Under the pieces are notes generated by a model. The model did no database searches. It was not told the origin of the DNA and was given only the letters and a program-made list of their open reading frames with translations. A stretch of DNA of 22,436 bases from assembly GCA_043810355.1 (NCBI GenBank), contig JBDROB010000011.1, forward strand, positions 1 to 22,436. The letters are read 5' to 3'. Source of the stretch: JAZDHV01 sp043810355 (lineage in GTDB: Archaea; Nanobdellota; Nanobdellia; Woesearchaeales; JAGVYU01). This document shows, in pieces, positions 1-6,805 of the stretch. How positions within the stretch are numbered: position 1 is the stretch's first letter; every line of letters starts with the position of its first letter. Position numbers and translations under genes: made by a program.

Positions 1-130
1 TTGAAAATCTCCTACTTCGCTGACCATAACCCCATAATGAATCATGGGAACATGGTCAGCTACGTCCAGCCATGCCATGTTTGCCTACGGCAAACAATGG
101 CAAACATGGCACGGACGGAGACTTTTTCAA
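1..130. repeat. Three-way-junction inverted-repeat element, leftmost
   Basis: The ends can pair: ttgaaaatctcc at 1-12 with ggagactttttcaa at 117-130, with a small bulge. Inside are two strong hairpins. One pairs gctgaccat (19-27) with atggtcagc (52-60), with an inner stem 31-35/44-48. The other pairs gccatgtttgcc (74-85) with ggcaaacatggc (99-110), 12 perfect bp. The second hairpin has a competing alternative, tttgcc (80-85) with ggcaaa (89-94), so it could switch fold. No coding potential is seen. It could be a structured RNA, a cruciform or a small palindromic repeat. The element may extend left of the window. Confidence 0.6.
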
Positions 131-153
131 CGCAGCCGGTATTAAAACAATAC

Positions 154-162
154 TTTTATAAA
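154..162 (+). promoter_or_regulatory. Candidate TATA box for eS6 leader or a small RNA
   Basis: The sequence ttttataaa lies between the first and second palindromic elements. Archaeal geometry would start a transcript near 184. That transcript would carry the structured elements at 198-272 and 281-349 ahead of eS6. A weaker TATA-like stretch near 355-363 could instead give a short leader starting near 385. The sequence alone does not decide between the two. Confidence 0.4.
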
Positions 163-197
163 TGAATTCTGATTTTCTTAACTGTAGATTAATATGT

Positions 198-272
198 CAG
201 AAATATACCACTGGTCTGCATGACCAGTGGGCAATAGTCCACAATCCATTTTTGGAAGGCGGTATATTTCTG
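198..272. repeat. Inverted-repeat element with internal hairpin, second
   Basis: A perfect 12-bp stem joins cagaaatatacc (198-209) with ggtatatttctg (261-272). Inside is a 9-bp hairpin, ccactggtc (208-216) with gaccagtgg (222-230), and a weak hairpin tcca/tgga (245-256). The element looks richer in G and C than the flanks. The stem sequences differ from the first and third elements, but the layout is alike. Confidence 0.6.
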
Positions 273-280
273 AGCATGCT

Positions 281-349
281 CAAAGTCGGCAGGGTAAGCG
301 AAGCGAAAAATGCCACCAGCCTATTGACTGGTGGTCCCTGCCGACTTTG
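281..349. repeat. Inverted-repeat element with internal hairpin, third
   Basis: A perfect 14-bp stem joins caaagtcggcaggg (281-294) with ccctgccgactttg (336-349). It encloses a second stem, ccaccag (313-319) with ctggtgg (328-334). The 5' side of the internal loop has the direct repeat agcgaagcgaa. The strand is followed by acaca, which prompted a check for an H/ACA guide RNA, but the internal loop is one-sided and does not form a normal guide pocket. The eS6 start lies 61 bp downstream. Confidence 0.6.
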
Positions 350-400
350 ACACAAAATTAATACTAAACAGCTGAGTCAGTATCTGAGAATATTGGCCCG

Positions 401-405
401 GGAGG
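401..405 (+). promoter_or_regulatory. Shine-Dalgarno site of eS6
   Basis: The sequence ggagg ends five bases before the ATG at 411. This favours 411 over the in-frame ATG-like start at 393, which would add six residues not expected at the N terminus of eS6. Confidence 0.7.
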
Positions 406-410
406 ACAAA

Positions 411-956
411 ATGGCTGATTTTAAACTTGTATTTGGACTAAAAACTGGCAGGAATGTACAGAGAGAAGTAAAAGATAAAGAAGCAGAGGTTTTTTTAGGA
501 AAAAAGATTGGTGAAACAATCAATGGGAATGACATTGGTCTTGAAGGTTATGATTTTGAAATAACTGGCGGATCTGACAATTGTGGATTTCCTATGAGAA
601 AAGATGTTCAAGGTACTTCTAGAAAAAGAATAACCTCTATAGGAGGAGTCGGTTTCACAAAGAAAGGAAAAGGCATTAGAACCAAAAAGACTGTATGCGG
701 CAATACAGTCCATTCCAGGATCATTCAGATAAATCTAAAGGTTCTCAAGGAAGGAAAAACTCCTTTGGCTATTGAAAAGAAAGATGGTGAAGATGCAGGA
801 TCAGAAGGTGACAAGAAGGGGGATAAAAAAGAGGAAAAGCCCAAGGAAGAGAAACCTAAGGAAGAAAAACCTAAGGAAGAGAAAACCGAAGAAAAACCAA
901 AAGAAGCCAAATCTGAGGAGAAAAAACCTGAATCAAAAGAAGAGGATAAAAAATAA
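411..956 (+). CDS. rps6e: Small ribosomal subunit protein eS6 with a long Lys/Glu tail
   Basis: Ribosomal protein of the 30S subunit. Residues 1 to about 125 match the archaeal eS6 core: start MADFKLVF, the G-rich segment with GSDNCGFPMRKDV, and the following basic GVGF...KGKGIR region. The start at 411 is set by ggagg at 401-405. The protein is 181 residues, whereas archaeal eS6 is usually about 125-135. The extra C-terminal part, from about residue 125, is almost only K, E, P and D, with four near-perfect PKEEK-type repeats and no predicted fold. At DNA level this is a 15-bp unit around 837-887. The aIF2-gamma gene begins three bases after its stop; that pairing is common in archaea and suggests one transcript. 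Confidence 0.93.
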   Translation: MADFKLVFGLKTGRNVQREVKDKEAEVFLGKKIGETINGNDIGLEGYDFEITGGSDNCGFPMRKDVQGTSRKRITSIGGVGFTKKGKGIRTKKTVCGNTVHSRIIQINLKVLKEGKTPLAIEKKDGEDAGSEGDKKGDKKEEKPKEEKPKEEKPKEEKTEEKPKEAKSEEKKPESKEEDKK

Positions 957-959
957 TTC

Positions 960-2216
960 ATGGCCAAGAAAAAATCAGAATCAACAAATAAGGTTATCCA
1001 GCCAGAAGTGAATATTGGATTGGTTGGGCATGTTGATCATGGAAAGACAACATTGACTGAAAGACTGTCAGGGAAGTGGACAGACACTCATTCTGAAGAA
1101 CTGAAAAGAGGAATTACAATAAGATTAGGCTATGCAAACTCAAGTTTCTATAAATGCCTTAAATGCAAAGGAAGCGAAGGGTATACAACAACTGAAAAAT
1201 GCAAAAAATGCAGTGGAAAAGCTGAATTTGTCAGGAAAGTGAGCTTTGTCGACGCTCCTGGGCATGAATCACTGATGGCAACAATGCTTTCTGGAGCAAT
1301 GATAATGGATGGAGCAATGCTGCTTGTTGCAGCAAATGAAGACTGTCCACAGCCACAGACAAGAGAGCATGTAACTGCCCTTGAAATAATAGGGATAAAA
1401 AATCTTATTGTTGTGCAAAATAAGATAGACCTTGTTGCCAAAGAACAGGCTGAAAAGAATTATAAGCAGATTAAAGAATTCCTAAAAGACACAATCTACA
1501 AAGACTCGCCTATAATACCAATCTCTGCACAGCATAATATCAATATTGATCTTGTTATTGATGCCATTGAAGAGAATATCAAGACACCTATAAGAGATGA
1601 GACCAAGAACCCTATATTTTTTGTTGCAAGAAGTTTTGATGTTAACAGACCTGGCTCTGAAATAAGCAAATTGATCGGTGGAGTTCTTGGAGGAGCAGTA
1701 ATCCAGGGAAAATTTAAGATTGGGGATGAGATTGAGATAAACCCAGGTTATGAGGTTGAGGAAAGCAACCAAAAAGTGTGGAAAAAATTGAAAACAAATA
1801 TTATCGGCCTGATGACTGGCAATGAAAAGATTGATAAAGTCGGTCCTGGAGGATCTGTAGCATTTCTTACAGACTTGGATCCTTCAATAATAAAATCAGA
1901 CACTTTAACTGGATCCATAGTGACATTACCTGGCAAAAGCCTTGGATTGTTTAATGAGCTAGACCTTGAAGTAAACCTTCTTAAAAGAGTAGTGGGATAT
2001 AAGGAGAATCTTGCAGTCGAACCTATCAAATTAGGAGAAATGCTGATGTTAAATGTGAATTCAGCTGCAACAGTAGGCAAAGTTATAGAATTAAAGAAAA
2101 AATCTGTGATCTCAAAATTAAAAAAGCCTGTGAGCGCAGAGAAGGGATCAAGAGTGACGATTTCCAGGCTAGTTGGAAGCAGGTTTAGACTGATTGGATT
2201 TGGGATAATCAAATAG
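960..2216 (+). CDS. eif2g: Translation initiation factor aIF2 subunit gamma
   Basis: GTPase core of the archaeal aIF2 heterotrimer, which carries initiator Met-tRNA to the small ribosomal subunit. All G motifs are visible: GHVDHGKT (23-30, P-loop), the switch threonine in RGITIRLGYA (50-59), DAPGH (98-102), NKID (154-157) and SAQ further on. A zinc knuckle of two CxxC pairs lies at C66/C69 and C81/C84, which separates the gamma subunit from EF-1A. Two beta-barrel domains follow, and the total of 418 residues is normal for the family. Only three bases separate it from eS6, with no strong Shine-Dalgarno site, so translational coupling to eS6 is likely. Confidence 0.97.
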   Translation: MAKKKSESTNKVIQPEVNIGLVGHVDHGKTTLTERLSGKWTDTHSEELKRGITIRLGYANSSFYKCLKCKGSEGYTTTEKCKKCSGKAEFVRKVSFVDAPGHESLMATMLSGAMIMDGAMLLVAANEDCPQPQTREHVTALEIIGIKNLIVVQNKIDLVAKEQAEKNYKQIKEFLKDTIYKDSPIIPISAQHNINIDLVIDAIEENIKTPIRDETKNPIFFVARSFDVNRPGSEISKLIGGVLGGAVIQGKFKIGDEIEINPGYEVEESNQKVWKKLKTNIIGLMTGNEKIDKVGPGGSVAFLTDLDPSIIKSDTLTGSIVTLPGKSLGLFNELDLEVNLLKRVVGYKENLAVEPIKLGEMLMLNVNSAATVGKVIELKKKSVISKLKKPVSAEKGSRVTISRLVGSRFRLIGFGIIK

Positions 2217-2255
2217 AAAACAAAAATTTAAATATGTATAAAGAAATTTATTCTC

Positions 2256-2570
2256 ATGACAGTAAAAAAGAGATATTCTATTGGATTTGGAAGCATTTTC
2301 TCACTTATTGTAGTCTATTTCATCTATCTTTATGCAAAAGAGCATGGATGGGTGATTCTAAAGTGGGTAACTTTTGCATATCTTGCTGTTGTGATAGGAG
2401 CAGTCCTGCTATTTGTCCTGATATTAGCTCTAATATCACTAGTATTGCTGATATTCTTCATATACACAAAAAGAGTCTCAAGAAAGGTAAGTGAAGGTGA
2501 ACCTGCAAGAAGGCCTAAAAAAGAAATAGGAAAAAACTCAATTGATGCAGAATATGAAGTAAAAGACTAG
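2256..2570 (+). CDS. Small two-helix membrane protein, unknown function
   Basis: I do not recognise this 104-residue protein. It has two hydrophobic segments, about 9-26 and 37-70; the second is long enough to be one extended or two short helices. A basic and acidic cytoplasmic tail follows (RRPKKEIG to the end). A TATA-like tttaaatat near 2228-2236 lies about 24 bp before the ATG, which suggests a leaderless mRNA. Its stop overlaps the stop of the minus-strand zinc-ribbon gene by two bases. Confidence 0.7.
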   Translation: MTVKKRYSIGFGSIFSLIVVYFIYLYAKEHGWVILKWVTFAYLAVVIGAVLLFVLILALISLVLLIFFIYTKRVSRKVSEGEPARRPKKEIGKNSIDAEYEVKD

Positions 2571-2698
2571 TTTTCAAGTCTTGCAATCTTCTTATTGCAT
2601 TTTTTGCAATAATAAATATCATAGTTCGAATCACTGACTACCTTTGATTCAATCTTCTTGAGAATAGAGCCGCATCCTGAACATGTATGTTTGTCCAT
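2567..2698 (-). CDS. 43-residue zinc-ribbon protein
   Basis: Reading the minus strand from the ATG at 2698 gives 43 residues: MDKHTCSGCGSILKKIE at the start and YYCKKCNKKIARLEN at the end. The two CxxC pairs (C6/C9 and C31/C34) form a rubredoxin-like zinc ribbon, with about 21 residues between the knuckles. A ggtgg Shine-Dalgarno site precedes the ATG and a TATA-like tttatac lies farther upstream (about 2731-2737). Such mini zinc ribbons are frequent in archaea and bind nucleic acid or a protein partner, but the specific role is unknown. The gene is convergent with the membrane-protein gene at 2256-2570 and meets it at the stop codons. Confidence 0.72.
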   Translation of the reverse strand: MDKHTCSGCGSILKKIESKVVSDSNYDIYYCKKCNKKIARLEN

Positions 2699-2815
2699 AT
2701 TCCACCCAATATGCAATATTATATAATTGAGTATAAATAATTATCTGTAAAATGCGATCATAATCAGAAAATCAAATTCTAATAATATCGTGTCAATCAA
2801 GGTCTACTATAAAAA

Positions 2816-2825
2816 AATTTATATA
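2816..2825 (+). promoter_or_regulatory. TATA box of the KaiC-like gene
   Basis: The sequence atttatatag sits about 23-32 bp upstream of the ATG at 2848, after an A-rich stretch. An AAAAGGA-type ribosome site lies between them. This gives a very short leader. Confidence 0.5.
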
Positions 2826-2847
2826 GTTATTAAAAGGAAATAGTAAT

Positions 2848-3849
2848 ATGGCCAAAGAAGTAAAGAAAAAAGGGATAAAAGTGCCTGATTTTGGAGCTGG
2901 AAAAGATGTTAAGCCAGCTGCTAAACCAGTGAAAGAATCCAAACCAGTTGTTAAGAAAATTGCAGTGCCTATAGTTAACAATAACAAAAATAAAATTTCA
3001 TCATCAAATTCATCAGCAAATGAAGCTGACAAGATAAAGGCAGCTATCCAGAAAGAGCTGAAGCAGAAAAAAGAAGGAGAAAAGCACCAGCTATTGAGCA
3101 ATGGGAAAATCCCAGTCCAGAAGCAAGGTGATCCTATTAAAACAAAGATAAATGCTCCTAACAATAGGGTTCAGACAGGAATTGAAGGTCTTGATAAGAT
3201 TATGCACGGAGGATTTGAGAGAAATTCTGTTAATATCATTGGTGGAGGAGCAGGATCTGGAAAATCAATATTATGCATGCAATTTCTGATGAATGGAGTC
3301 AAAAAATACAATGAGCCAGGCATATACATAACATTTGAAGAAGACAAGAAAAAGATGCTCAAGCACATGAAACAGTTTGGATGGGATCTAGAAAAACTTG
3401 AAAGTGAAAATAAGCTGGCAGTTATTGAATACACTCCAGAGCAGGTTGGGAAACTGCTTGAGGAAGGAGGAGGTGTCATCGACAACATGATTGAGAAGAT
3501 GGGCGCCAAAAGGATAGTCATTGACAGCTTGACTGCCTTCACCATGCTGCATAGGGATGAGCTGGCAAAGATCCAGGCAAGCCTAGCCTTGTTCAGGTTG
3601 ATGCAGAAATGGGCCTGCACTGCATTGCTGACAGCAGAATCAGATCCAGATCCAGAAAAGCATAAGTCAACAATAATGGAATTTGAGGTTGATGGAGTCA
3701 TTCTTCTCTATTATCTCAGGAAAGGGGATACAAGAGAAAGGGCTCTCGAGATCCTTAAACTAAGGGGTCTTGCACATTCTACAAAAATATTTCCTATGAA
3801 GATAACAGACAATGGGATTGTTATATTTCCTGAAGAAGGGATTTTTTAA
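2848..3849 (+). CDS. KaiC/RAD55-family ATPase with a disordered N-terminal tail
   Basis: RecA-fold ATPase of the single-domain KaiC-like group. Residues 1 to about 105 are a low-complexity Lys/Ala/Pro/Ser tail. The ATPase domain runs from about 107 to 333. It begins with the family signature GIEGLDKIMHGG, then Walker A GGGAGSGKS (132-140), the FEE catalytic pair (163-165) and Walker B RIVIDS (222-227). The C-terminal half keeps the KaiC-type pattern VDGVILLYY...ERALEILKLRG. Members act as regulatory or signalling ATPases, for example in archaeal motility (FlaH) or recombination (RAD55), but no motility or recombination gene is nearby, so the role here is open. Single-gene unit by context, with its own TATA box. 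Confidence 0.88.
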   Translation: MAKEVKKKGIKVPDFGAGKDVKPAAKPVKESKPVVKKIAVPIVNNNKNKISSSNSSANEADKIKAAIQKELKQKKEGEKHQLLSNGKIPVQKQGDPIKTKINAPNNRVQTGIEGLDKIMHGGFERNSVNIIGGGAGSGKSILCMQFLMNGVKKYNEPGIYITFEEDKKKMLKHMKQFGWDLEKLESENKLAVIEYTPEQVGKLLEEGGGVIDNMIEKMGAKRIVIDSLTAFTMLHRDELAKIQASLALFRLMQKWACTALLTAESDPDPEKHKSTIMEFEVDGVILLYYLRKGDTRERALEILKLRGLAHSTKIFPMKITDNGIVIFPEEGIF

Positions 3850-3868
3850 TTGATCATTTATTTTTTTC
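3842..3868 (+). terminator. T-rich terminator after the KaiC-like gene
   Basis: Runs of six and seven T residues follow the stop codon directly. Archaeal RNA polymerase terminates on such T tracts without a hairpin. Confidence 0.4.
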
Positions 3869-3918
3869 TAGATACTTGACATATATTATAGATTTTAGAT
3901 ATTTTATCAAAAGATTTA

Positions 3919-3936
3919 TATATAATCTATTATATA
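3919..3936. promoter_or_regulatory. Palindromic operator overlapping the toxin-antitoxin promoter
   Basis: A perfect 8-bp inverted repeat, tatataat-ct-attatata, lies about 42 bp upstream of the antitoxin start within a TATA-rich promoter. Toxin-antitoxin operons are often autoregulated by the antitoxin binding such a palindrome. The sequence is pure AT, so it could also be just a promoter. Confidence 0.4.
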
Positions 3937-3977
3937 CCCACTATAGTTAATATATAACCTTAATAAGGGTGATTAAT

Positions 3978-4205
3978 ATGGCTATGGTTTCAACAATACA
4001 ATTGGAGAAATCTTTAATTAATGATCTAAAGAAGAGCAAGGAATATCCAAGGCAGACTTATAGTGAACTTATATCAAGTATGCTAAAGATATTTAAAAAT
4101 ATAAAGCACAGAAATCAGTATGATGAGTTCTTGCATAAAATACAGCAACCGATGATGAAAGAGTTATGGGATAATAAGGATGATGAGGGTTGGGATCATG
4201 CTTAG
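3978..4205 (+). CDS. Antitoxin of a PemK/MazF-type module
   Basis: Short 75-residue protein. Its N-terminal half, STIQLEKSLINDLKKSK followed by TYSELISSMLK, has the strand-helix-helix pattern of ribbon-helix-helix-like archaeal antitoxins. Its C-terminal tail MMKELWDNKDDEGWDHA is the acidic toxin-binding segment seen in antitoxins of this kind. The start at 3978 is chosen over the in-frame GTG at 3969 because aagggtgat (3963-3971) is a good Shine-Dalgarno site for it. Its last eight bases overlap the toxin start, so the two are translationally coupled. Confidence 0.75.
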   Translation: MAMVSTIQLEKSLINDLKKSKEYPRQTYSELISSMLKIFKNIKHRNQYDEFLHKIQQPMMKELWDNKDDEGWDHA

Positions 4206-4512
4206 GTCAGGGGATGTAGTCCTGGCAAGAGTACATTTTACTGATACATTTGAGATTAAGACCAGACCCTGCCTTGTGCTGTATGAGGAATTTGATAACA
4301 TAGTTATTGCAGGAATTACAAGCAATCTGAGAATGGAAGGTATTCCATTGTCAAAAGAGGATGGAGCTGATAGAAATTGTGTCATTAAATTGAACTATAT
4401 ATTCACAATACATAGGTCAATGGCTACAATGAGATTATTTCATTTGAACAAAAAAAAGAAAGAAATTGTCTATAAAAAATTGAATGACTACCTTAAAAAA
4501 CTTGTTGAGTAA
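4198..4512 (+). CDS. PemK/MazF-family toxin (mRNA interferase)
   Basis: A 104-residue protein with the PemK-like fold. GDVVLARV (5-12) is the N-terminal strand with the conserved Gly-Asp, KTRPCLVL (21-28) carries the conserved Arg-Pro, and VIAGITSN (36-43) the conserved Thr-Ser. The late segment with FTIHRSMATMRLFHL is also typical. Family members cleave mRNA, often at a short recognition site. The ATG at 4198 overlaps the antitoxin stop and has gagggttggg just upstream. An earlier in-frame ATG at 4180 is less likely because it lies deep inside the antitoxin gene and would add residues ahead of the conserved strand. Confidence 0.85.
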   Translation: MLRSGDVVLARVHFTDTFEIKTRPCLVLYEEFDNIVIAGITSNLRMEGIPLSKEDGADRNCVIKLNYIFTIHRSMATMRLFHLNKKKKEIVYKKLNDYLKKLVE

Positions 4513-4521
4513 TCTTTCACT

Positions 4522-5103
4522 TTACTCCTCGCTCAAATCCATCTCAATCTTTCCGATAAGAAATCCTTTTTTCTCATCTTTCTTATAATGGCTTTCATCA
4601 ATAAAATAATAGATATTCTGCTTTTCTGAACCTATAAAATCATCAAGATTTAAGGTTGAGAAAATATTTTTTATAATTTTCTTCTCAACATTCCTATATT
4701 TTTCATGCAGGATGAAATCAATTATCAGTTCATCAGCATACCTGATTATTATGACATTCACTCTTTTCTCATTGTTTATTGAGAAACTCCATTTTTCAAC
4801 ATCATATTCCTTATACTCCCTCTTCAACTTAATATTAAGAGGCTCCCTCTCTTTTTTGCTAAGATCAATGATACTCCTTACTGAGATATCTTTCTCTTTC
4901 TTAAGATCCTCAATTATTGTCATGGCAGAATCACGCGAGTTTGTATTATATTCGCGGACTAATTTATTTTTTCCATTTATCTGATATGTCTTGTATATCT
5001 TCCAAATTTCATTATCAAATCTAGCCTCAATGATAATAGTCTTGTCATTGGCTGATTTTTTATAAGAAATTAAGTCTTTTTGCTCACTTATCTTTGTCCA
5101 CAT
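4522..5103 (-). CDS. Soluble orphan protein, unknown function
   Basis: I do not recognise this protein. It has 193 residues from the ATG at 5103, is rich in Lys, Ile, Glu and Asp, and has no membrane segment or signal peptide. It looks like an alpha/beta cytosolic protein. An upstream ATG at 5121 would add six residues, but the only TATA-like box, tttataaat near 5127-5135, would start the mRNA near 5105. This fits a leaderless start at 5103. The gene is convergent with the toxin gene, with nine bases between stops. No catalytic motif stands out. Confidence 0.6.
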   Translation of the reverse strand: MWTKISEQKDLISYKKSANDKTIIIEARFDNEIWKIYKTYQINGKNKLVREYNTNSRDSAMTIIEDLKKEKDISVRSIIDLSKKEREPLNIKLKREYKEYDVEKWSFSINNEKRVNVIIIRYADELIIDFILHEKYRNVEKKIIKNIFSTLNLDDFIGSEKQNIYYFIDESHYKKDEKKGFLIGKIEMDLSEE

Positions 5104-5153
5104 TAAACTGGGGTAATACATTATTATTTATAAATTTTGTTATTAAACATCAA

Positions 5154-5759
5154 TTAAAAACTAATCCCTAAGGATGAGGCTGTGAAAAAGAAAACGAATC
5201 CTATTGCTACCATAAGAGCGTATATCAATTTATTCCAATTAAGTATCTTCTTTCCATCAAAATTCCAGACAGGAATCATGTTAAAAAGTGCGAGCCATGT
5301 GTTGATCAGGAATCCAAGTCCAAACAATGTCTTAAGAAAGGGGATTGGAAGGAATATGAAATTAAGCAAGAAGATTGCAGCCAAAATAAGGTTCATCAGA
5401 GGTCCTGCCATTGAGATCTTGCCGTTCCTTGATTTCCCGACAGGACCTGAGATCATCACAGCTCCAGGGGCAGCAAACACAATTCCAAAGAAGAATGCAA
5501 AGACTAATGCAATGACAAGCATTGAGTCAAATGACCTGAATTCAGCATAACAGCCATAGTGCTGAGCCATGAGCTTATGGGCCAGTTCATGCAGCAGAAA
5601 GCCTAAACCAACTGTAAGAAGAGATATTATGAATGCAGAAATATAATTTGAAAGTGGTGATGTTCCAAAAATTAGGGAAAATGCTATAGATATAACTATC
5701 CAAGCCTTAAAAATATCTATGAGTTCTTTTTTTGATGTGTTGAAAGGCCCGATTTTCAT
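5154..5759 (-). CDS. Site-2 protease family (M50) membrane metalloprotease
   Basis: Intramembrane zinc protease of peptidase family M50. The zinc-binding HELAH lies at 57-61 in a hydrophobic segment, and the second motif NMIPVWNFDG (160-169) gives the third ligand Asp168 as Asn-x-x-Pro....Asp-Gly. Several hydrophobic segments flank these, at about 18-35, 40-60, 80-100, 120-150 and 180-198. At 201 residues it is the short archaeal form without a PDZ domain. The family cleaves membrane-bound regulators; the substrate is unknown. AGGAAAC precedes the ATG. It is on the same strand as DUF655 upstream with a 67-bp gap, so it may have its own promoter. Confidence 0.88.
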   Translation of the reverse strand: MKIGPFNTSKKELIDIFKAWIVISIAFSLIFGTSPLSNYISAFIISLLTVGLGFLLHELAHKLMAQHYGCYAEFRSFDSMLVIALVFAFFFGIVFAAPGAVMISGPVGKSRNGKISMAGPLMNLILAAIFLLNFIFLPIPFLKTLFGLGFLINTWLALFNMIPVWNFDGKKILNWNKLIYALMVAIGFVFFFTASSLGISF

Positions 5760-5826
5760 ATTGTTTCCTATTAATTTAATTTTTTATCAAAACATATTAT
5801 TTTGTTTTAATTTAATTATAAGAATT

Positions 5827-6417
5827 CTATGAGTCAACAAAAATATGGTGCTTTTCATTGCCATCCAGCTCTTTCAAGATCCTTTTGATGATAATCTTTT
5901 CAGGATCTGGCATGAGATTGACCCTTTTCTTTAGATCACTGAAACTATCAAATTCCTTCTCTTTCCTCTGGTCTAGGATCTCCCACATATGTTTCTTGCC
6001 AAGACCTGGCAAAAGCTCAAGTTGATGCATCCTTGTTGTAAGAGGCTGTGACAAATTAAAAAAATTGACAAATTTCTTCTCATTATCTTCAACAAGCTTC
6101 TTAATAACATAATTCAATTCACTTCTAGCAGTGCTTGTCAGCTTTGAAACAATAAGCTTTCCTATGATATGATGGATCTTGTCCCTTTTCCCTTCACCAA
6201 TATAAATCTCTTCATTTGGCTGCAAAGATATATCTTTTTTTGGAACAAGCTCTAGCAAAACAAAATGATTCTTGCCAATAGCCTGGACTATAGGAGTCTT
6301 CTTATGGGAAGGCATTTCATCAAATGGATATCCGTTTGGAAGAAAATCTAATACAATGGCAGTATCTTCTTTTGTATGCCTTCTTTCTCCTTCTTCACTA
6401 TGATCTTCTTGTTCCAT
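5827..6417 (-). CDS. DUF655 protein, predicted RNA-binding
   Basis: Matches the archaeal DUF655 (COG1491) family. The N-terminal acidic tail is followed by the signature TAIVLDFLPNGYP (19-31) and an OB-fold-like part. A helix-hairpin-helix-like segment LLPGLGKKHMWEILDQR lies at 135-151. The family is nearly universal in archaea, is thought to bind nucleic acid, and usually sits in one cluster with L21e and RpoF, as here. In many archaea the rRNA dimethyltransferase KsgA follows; it does not here. The length of 196 residues is normal. Confidence 0.88.
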   Translation of the reverse strand: MEQEDHSEEGERRHTKEDTAIVLDFLPNGYPFDEMPSHKKTPIVQAIGKNHFVLLELVPKKDISLQPNEEIYIGEGKRDKIHHIIGKLIVSKLTSTARSELNYVIKKLVEDNEKKFVNFFNLSQPLTTRMHQLELLPGLGKKHMWEILDQRKEKEFDSFSDLKKRVNLMPDPEKIIIKRILKELDGNEKHHIFVDS

Positions 6418-6455
6418 TCTAATGTCGATCGTATTGTTTGCTAAAATGATCCAAT

Positions 6456-6803
6456 CTATTTATTGAATTCATTGATTGCATTCACTATCTTTTTCATGTT
6501 TTCATTGCTTATAGTTACTGTATATGATTGCAAGACTGACTTGAGATCATCAACTGTGGTAGGCATCAGGTCGAGTATCTTGATAACATACTCTTCCTTT
6601 AATCTAGGAATCTTCAACTTGTTCAATATGACCTTTAATTCATCTGCCTTTTTCTTATTCAATTTTGTGAACTGGGCTAAGTATTCATAAGTCTTTTTTG
6701 ACCTGAAATTAAGCTCTTTCTCATTTTTCTTGATCTTCTCTAGCTCTTCCTTGACATCAGCCATTGAGATCGGAATCTCTGATATTATTGTTGGTTTCAC
6801 CAT
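6456..6803 (-). CDS. rpoF: RNA polymerase subunit RpoF (Rpb4-like)
   Basis: Subunit F of archaeal RNA polymerase, which pairs with RpoE (Rpb7-like) to form the stalk that binds nascent RNA. The 115 residues match the short all-helical family: start MVKPTIISEIPISMADVKEEL, a central helix with TYEYLAQFTKLNKKKADEL, and the late motif LMPTTVDDLKSVL. It begins two bases after the L21e stop, with its ribosome site inside the end of L21e, and precedes DUF655 by 38 bp. The trio is one conserved archaeal operon. Confidence 0.92.
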   Translation of the reverse strand: MVKPTIISEIPISMADVKEELEKIKKNEKELNFRSKKTYEYLAQFTKLNKKKADELKVILNKLKIPRLKEEYVIKILDLMPTTVDDLKSVLQSYTVTISNENMKKIVNAINEFNK

Positions 6804-6805
6804 GT

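Noticed and set aside
162..350. A 62-residue open frame in the left intergenic region
   Set aside because: It lies across the inverted-repeat elements, lacks a ribosome site and any family likeness, and its residues follow from the palindromes. I treat it as chance.
281..355. H/ACA-type guide RNA
   Set aside because: The terminal acaca is suggestive, but the internal loop has an unpaired 5' side only and no kink-turn, so a guide pocket cannot be built.
393..410. Six-residue N-terminal extension of eS6
   Set aside because: The Shine-Dalgarno site at 401-405 lies inside it and the family's N terminus begins at 411.
1748..2212. A 154-residue open frame antisense to aIF2-gamma
   Set aside because: It is the shadow of a strongly coding gene on the other strand and has no promoter or ribosome site.
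2624..2632. gttcgaatc, resembling a tRNA T-loop
   Set aside because: There are no matching acceptor, D or anticodon stems around it, and the bases are codons of the zinc-ribbon gene.
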